Shown here: positions 60,329 through 64,000 of the stretch, one piece after another
Layout: each line of letters begins with the position of its first letter
Numbering within the stretch: position 1 is the stretch's first letter
NCBI GenBank assembly: GCA_965279085.1
Contig: OZ257149.1
Span: 3,100,001 to 3,164,000 of the forward strand
Length of the DNA stretch: 64,000 nt
Direction of reading: 5' to 3'
DNA from: UBA7672 sp965279085
GTDB taxonomy: Bacteria > Pseudomonadota > Alphaproteobacteria > Caulobacterales > Hyphomonadaceae
Program-made: the position numbers and the translations under genes
Notes under the pieces: generated by a model
The model's input: only the letters and a program-made list of their open reading frames with translations
Databases searched by the model: none
What the model was told of the DNA's origin: nothing

Positions 60329-60449
60329 GTGTCATTCCGGGCGAAGCGGCGCAGCCGCGAAGACTCGGAACCCAGGGGGCTTCACGCGCAGGCATCTTCC
60401 ACGCGCCCCTGGGTTCCGGATAACGCCTCCGGCGTTTCCGGAATGACAC
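60329..60449. repeat. Dispersed inverted repeat, family C
   Basis: Outer arms GTGTCATTCCGG and CCGGAATGACAC, inner arms GGAACCCAGGGG and CCCCTGGGTTCC. It is the GTCATTCCGGGCG...ACCCAGGGG type of repeat common in alphaproteobacterial intergenic regions. One copy in this window. Confidence 0.85.
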
Positions 60450-60487
60450 CCGCGAGAGTCGCAAGATCGTGGGAAGCGGCTGCGACT

Positions 60488-60600
60488 AGTTCGTAGGACA
60501 GCCGAAAAACAATCCTCGCTCTTTCAAGCCGCTAGCCGCGCAAACTGTAGGACGCAGCTGTTTTCTTTCAGCAGGGCTCCTGACCTGACGGATAATGCCT
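60488..60600 (+). repeat. Second copy of the 5.7-kb regulatory-like repeat
   Basis: It aligns with 5678-5795. Shared parts are GTAGGAC...GAAAAAAC, GCCGCTAGC, AACTGTAGGANGCAGCTGTTTT, TTTCAGC and ATAATGCC. The alignment is about 55 kb away from its partner and in the same orientation. The shared end is an ATG codon in both. Confidence 0.6.
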
Positions 60601-61172
60601 CATCGTTTCCGCATGGAAGGGCAGCCGGTACAGCTGTTCGACGGCGCGGGGGCGATGCGTTCGAGCGTGGAGCACATGATCTCTCGGTGAGGGATCCAGC
60701 TCAGCCCCTGCGTATGTCGAGGTCAAACCATCGGCCAAGTGGGGAGGCAATCGGGGGATCGTGGCCGAACATCCACGACCCGCACGCCGCCGGCGATGCC
60801 AACGGCAGAGGAGTGAAACGATCTCCTTGTCCGAGGCCGGCGCACCAACGAGCGCGGGGGTCGACGCGCAGCGTCGACGGATGTCGCGTTTCTCTTCGAA
60901 CTACCGGTAGCTGCCATCCGGCGGACGCCAATCAGCGGGGCATCCCCGCGTCCCCGGCCCTTCCATTTGGGGCCAAGAACGACAGCATCCCGCAGGGCAA
61001 TTGAGCCCGTGCGAATGCGGTCCTGCATCACGAACACACATGACGGCAACGGAAACCCTCGGGATCGTGAACGTGTCCGGGAGTTGACCAGCAGCCATCC
61101 ATTTCGGATTGTCTATCAACGATAGGCGACGCTCCAGAGCGCCATCGCATTCGGGGTTTCAGGGAGAAACGC

Positions 61173-62333
61173 ATGAAATCGACACGATGGATCGCACGGC
61201 TTGCGTCCGCGACCACGCTGGCCGCTATCGCGGCGCCTGCCTTCGCGCAGCAGCCGGCGGCCAGCACACTGCTCGGCACCAACTGCAATGCGCCGCCCGT
61301 CTATCACTGCCCCGACACGGCCTGCGAAAGCCCCGTCGTCACGCAGCCCGGCAACACCGTCGAGATGAAGACGCGCCGCACTTACTTCCTCGATTGCCCC
61401 GCCGGCTACAAGCCGGGCGACAAGGTCACGCTCGTGCTGTCGCTGCACGGCGGCGGCTCCTACGCCAACTGGCAGCGCAACTACGCACCCTTCATGGACG
61501 TGAAGGACAAGTACAAGCTCGTCATCATGACGCCAGGCTCGCCCACGCGCACATGGTCTGCGGCGGATGACCAGTTCCTGCAGAACATCGTGGACAGCGT
61601 CGTTGGCGCTGTCGGCAAGGAGAATGTCGACCGCTTCGTCCTCGCGGGGCACAGCCAGGGCGGCATGACCTCGAACCGCATCATCTGCACCGACTATTTC
61701 AAGGACAAGGTCGACGTCCGCATCTCGCTCTCGGGCGGACGCATCGGACCGACCACGCCCGCAGGTCGCGGCTTCGGCGCAGGTGGTCTACCAGTGTACC
61801 AGCAGGTTCCAGGACAGGCGCCGCCTGCGCCCGCCCCGCGCCCAGCCGTCCCAGCTGCGGCCGCTGCGCCCGCCGGTCCTCCGGGCGGCGCGTGCGACTA
61901 TTCCTTCATCTACACCGCCGGTGAATACGAGAACCTGCCCGGCGAAGCTTCGCCGCTCGCCGACAAGTTCACCTGCGGCCCGCGCAAGAAGGAAGACGAC
62001 GTCGTCGATCCCAAGGCCGGCTATGTCTGGGACGCCACGCGCCAGGATCCGGGCACGGATGGATGGGGTCACTATCCGCGCTCCGGCCGCGCCGCGGTCT
62101 ACACCTATCCGGGCTGCAAGGACGGCCGCGTCGTCGCTGACGTGGTGCGTCTTCAGAAAGGCCACACTGAAGGCCTCGAGCCCAACGTGACGGACAAGCT
62201 GATCCAGCTCGCCACCTCGGCGAAGGGCGGCAAGATCAAGTCTGGCGCGTGGACGCCGCCTCCACCTCCGCCAGCGCCCACGGGGCTCGGCGGTCCTCCG
62301 TCGGCGGCGCCTACGACACCGCGTCCGAACTGA
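61173..62333 (+). CDS. Secreted esterase (PHB depolymerase/feruloyl-esterase-like)
   Basis: 386 aa with signal peptide (LASATTLAAIAAPAFAQQ). Alpha/beta-hydrolase: oxyanion motif LSLHGGGSYANWQRNYAPFM and nucleophile elbow VLAGHSQGGMTSNRI (Ser in GHSQG). The lid region contains a Pro/Ala-rich insertion (~200-240). An acidic catalytic residue and His (QKGHTEGLEP) follow. It contains several Cys pairs and a Pro-rich C-terminal tail. It is the third secreted esterase of the window. Confidence 0.88.
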   Translation: MKSTRWIARLASATTLAAIAAPAFAQQPAASTLLGTNCNAPPVYHCPDTACESPVVTQPGNTVEMKTRRTYFLDCPAGYKPGDKVTLVLSLHGGGSYANWQRNYAPFMDVKDKYKLVIMTPGSPTRTWSAADDQFLQNIVDSVVGAVGKENVDRFVLAGHSQGGMTSNRIICTDYFKDKVDVRISLSGGRIGPTTPAGRGFGAGGLPVYQQVPGQAPPAPAPRPAVPAAAAAPAGPPGGACDYSFIYTAGEYENLPGEASPLADKFTCGPRKKEDDVVDPKAGYVWDATRQDPGTDGWGHYPRSGRAAVYTYPGCKDGRVVADVVRLQKGHTEGLEPNVTDKLIQLATSAKGGKIKSGAWTPPPPPPAPTGLGGPPSAAPTTPRPN

Positions 62334-62355
62334 CGCAACACGCGCTCCCGATCCT

Positions 62356-62388
62356 CCGGCGGCAGGGCAACCTGCCGCCGGTCCTGTT
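62356..62388 (+). terminator. Terminator-like hairpin after the esterase
   Basis: Perfect stem CCGGCGGCAGG / CCTGCCGCCGG with loop GCAA; the tail TCCTGTTT is only weakly U-rich, so termination may be partial. Confidence 0.5.
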
Positions 62389-62445
62389 TCCGGGCTTTCA
62401 GCGCGGCCCCACAATCGCTAGATCAGGGGAGACAGGGAGACTGCC

Positions 62446-62841
62446 ATGCCGAGATTCACCAGCGGCCTTGCCGCGATCGCTCTTCTTCTCTCCGCCTGCG
62501 GGGCGAACGACGCCGAACTCGACGGCGACCTCGAAGTCAACGGCATGGACCCGGTGTTCTGGGGCGTCCAGGTCAAGCGCGCCGACAACATGACGACCAT
62601 CACCGTCACCGGCTCGCGCGATGTCACCGGCGAACTGCCCGTGAAATCGAAGGGCGAGAAGGATGCGGTTCTCCTCACCACGAAGACCCCGGAAGGCGAC
62701 TTCGTGATGACTGTCCTACGCGGCGACTGCAAGGACGGCCTCGGCGAGCGCGAATACCATTGGTCGGTGTCGGCCGACTGGCAGGGCGAGACCCTCAAGG
62801 GCTGCATCGCCCCGGCGGCGCCGAAAGCACCCGCCGGCTGA
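62446..62841 (+). CDS. Small lipoprotein (COG3650-like)
   Basis: 131 aa with signal and lipobox (IALLLSACGAN). Beta-rich domain: NGMDPVFWGVQVKRADNMTT, GDFVMTVLRGDCKDGLGERE then YHWSVSADWQGETLKGCIAP. The C-x-D-G...W-x-G-x-x-L-x-G-C pattern resembles COG3650 lipoproteins. Outer-membrane or periplasmic; function unknown. Confidence 0.75.
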   Translation: MPRFTSGLAAIALLLSACGANDAELDGDLEVNGMDPVFWGVQVKRADNMTTITVTGSRDVTGELPVKSKGEKDAVLLTTKTPEGDFVMTVLRGDCKDGLGEREYHWSVSADWQGETLKGCIAPAAPKAPAG

Positions 62842-62909
62842 CTTGCGTCGGCCCGCCTGGAGGAGCAGGGTCAGCTCCCGAGACGGGGATCTCACGCAAG
62901 GGGACTTTC

Positions 62910-63098
62910 ATGCGTATCGCCATGTTTGGACTTATCGCCGCCACGGCGGCGATCTGCACGGCCTGCTCGCCGGCTGTCGGCTCGAAAGAGTGGTGCGATA
63001 ATCTCGAGAAGAATCCGCCCCAGGATTTCAGCCAGGTCACGCCCGAAATGGCGAAGGGCCTGCAGCAGTGCGTGATGAACGCCGTCAACGGGATGTAG
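62910..63098 (+). CDS. DUF3012-like small lipoprotein
   Basis: 62 aa from ATG 62910. Signal with lipobox (ATAAICTACSPAVGS). The short mature part has the family pattern GSKEWCDNLEKNPPQDFSQV then TPEMAKGLQQCVM, with two Cys available for a disulfide. Convergent with the recombinase gene. Confidence 0.75.
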   Translation: MRIAMFGLIAATAAICTACSPAVGSKEWCDNLEKNPPQDFSQVTPEMAKGLQQCVMNAVNGM

Positions 63099-63116
63099 TC
63101 AGGTCACCGGCCTGAC

Positions 63117-64000
63117 TCACGCCCGCGGGTGCGCCTCGGCATGCACCTTCATCAACCGCGCCGCATCGACGCCGGTGTAGATCTGTGTCGTCGACAGGCT
63201 GGCGTGCCCCAGCAGCGCTTGAATGGAGCGCAGGTCGCCGCCATTTGCGAGCAGATGCGTCGCGAATGAGTGGCGCAGCGCATGCGGCGTTGCTGTCTCC
63301 GGCAGCCCAAGGCGGTGGCGCAGCTTCTCCATCAGCCGCTGCACCATCCGCGGATTCAGCGGCCCACCCTTCTCGCCCCGGAACAGCGGTTCTTCCGGCG
63401 CAGCAGGATAGGGACACTGCTTCTTGTATTCGTTCACCGCCTCGCGCACCGCGCGGATCAGCGGCACGATGCGCACCTTGCGGCCTTTGCCGTAGACACG
63501 CAGCTGCTCCGGCGCGGGCGCATCGCGCCCGGTGAGCGACAGCGCCTCCGACAGACGAAGCCCTGCGCCATAGAGCAGCGAGAGTATCGCAGCGTCACGC
63601 GCCAGCACCCATTCGGGAACATCCTCGCCATCGCCTTCACCGGCGATCTCGATCGCCTCTGATGCCAGCTTCTCCGGCAGCGGACGGGGCAGGCGATGCC
63701 GCCGCCGCGGGCTTTCGAACATCATCGCCTTGGCGTTGGCGGCGTCCAACCGGCGGTCGAGAAACTTGAAGAAGGCGCGCAGGCTCGAAGCAGCACGCGC
63801 ACGCGAGGACGCCGCCAGATTGTCCTGCGTCTGCCGCCGCGCCAGCCACGCGACCACGTCATGACGCGACAGGCGCTTCAGGTCCGACACATGCGGCTCG
63901 CCGCCGAGATGCTCAAACAGGAAGCCGATGAAGTTGCCGATGTCGCGCTGATAGGCCTCGATCGTCTTTTCAGACGCGCGGCGCTCGGTCTCCAGCCAGA
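63117..64000 (-). CDS. xerC: Tyrosine recombinase XerC, N-terminus outside window
   Basis: The frame is open to the window edge, so the first residues are missing. The N-terminal SAM-like domain begins inside (WLETERRASEKTIEAYQRDI). All catalytic residues are present: R in GAGLRLSEALSL, K in VYGKGRKVRIVPL, H and R in PHALRHSFATHLL, H in LLGHASLSTTQ, and the Tyr nucleophile in IYTGVD. XerC/D resolve chromosome dimers at dif. The Xer type (C rather than D) is judged from the sequence pattern and is less certain. Confidence 0.9.
   Translation of the reverse strand, partial: WLETERRASEKTIEAYQRDIGNFIGFLFEHLGGEPHVSDLKRLSRHDVVAWLARRQTQDNLAASSRARAASSLRAFFKFLDRRLDAANAKAMMFESPRRRHRLPRPLPEKLASEAIEIAGEGDGEDVPEWVLARDAAILSLLYGAGLRLSEALSLTGRDAPAPEQLRVYGKGRKVRIVPLIRAVREAVNEYKKQCPYPAAPEEPLFRGEKGGPLNPRMVQRLMEKLRHRLGLPETATPHALRHSFATHLLANGGDLRSIQALLGHASLSTTQIYTGVDAARLMKVHAEAHPRA

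Larger units (their letters stand above)
60167..61172. other. One-kilobase gap with repeats and no convincing gene
   Basis: It holds a terminator (60227-60273), a family C inverted repeat (60329-60449), a second copy of the 5.7-kb CTGTAGGA region (60488-60600), and an 8-bp-arm palindrome GTCGACGC-GCA-GCGTCGAC at 60860-60878. A 31-codon ORF (60595-60690) follows the repeat, but nothing supports it. Open frames here have poor codon patterns. Confidence 0.6.

Noticed and set aside
60595..60690. 31-codon ORF after the second CTGTAGGA repeat
   Set aside because: Very short, no ribosome site and no recognisable sequence; it exists because the repeat ends in ATG.
60687..61119. ORFs on both strands in the gap before the esterase
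   Set aside because: Poor codon pattern, high Arg/Pro/Ser content, no conserved motif; treated as non-coding.

Overview
The window looks like a high-GC alphaproteobacterial chromosome segment, most likely Caulobacterales / Hyphomonadaceae-like. The evidence is the gene set and the regulatory sites: flbT-flaF beside several flagellin genes; a flgI-cheL-flbY-like operon divergent from fliX with a perfect TTAA-N7-TTAA (CtrA-type) box between them; sigma-54 -24/-12 promoters in front of flagellin and flgF genes; a DksA with a degenerate zinc site; and Tad-type pilus genes. No tRNA, rRNA, CRISPR array, IS element or prophage was recognised.

Layout. Bases 1-5.5 kb hold the 3' part of a giant Thr-rich octapeptide-repeat gene, followed by a TPR/GT41 (SPINDLY/OGT-type) glycosyltransferase. 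Bases 5.5-8.1 kb contain dispersed hairpin repeats, an unrecognised ORF, a membrane protein and a MoxR ATPase. Bases 8.2-17.6 kb are flagellar: flbT, flaF, two long paralogous flagellins, a short divergent flagellin, marC, a two-TM protein of unknown function, flbY-like/cheL/flgI and fliX. Bases 17.7-24.5 kb are housekeeping genes (dksA, a TRIC/UPF0126 channel, recR, an rmuC broken by a frameshift, def, a PepSY-TM protein). Bases 24.5-34.2 kb are flagellar again: flgF-flgG-flgA-flgH on the minus strand, divergent from fliL-fliM-DUF6468-motE-large TPR protein. Bases 34.2-51.7 kb are mixed metabolism: ttcA, a frameshifted receiver-domain gene, an esterase, a divergent citrate-synthase-family pair, DUF1800/DUF1501, bolA-AKR-grxD, purL, a macro domain, a pseudouridine synthase, a crotonase and a CinA-like protein. 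Bases 51.8-55.4 kb hold three TadE/TadG pilus genes. Bases 55.5-64 kb hold a Pro/Ala-rich membrane protein, two more secreted esterases, a TPR protein, small lipoproteins and the C-terminal part of a XerC-type recombinase.

How the genes work together. The flagellar genes form the usual Caulobacter-like hierarchy: CtrA-type control at fliX/flgI (and possibly fliL), then sigma-54/FlbD-type control at flgF and the flagellins, with FlbT/FlaF acting post-transcriptionally on flagellin. The most unusual item is the giant T-T-Q octad-repeat protein directly upstream of an OGT-like enzyme, which suggests (inference only) a dedicated glycosylated repeat protein. Several families of inverted dispersed repeats fill the intergenic gaps. 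Two genes carry single-base-deletion-like frameshifts that should be checked against raw reads before being called pseudogenes.
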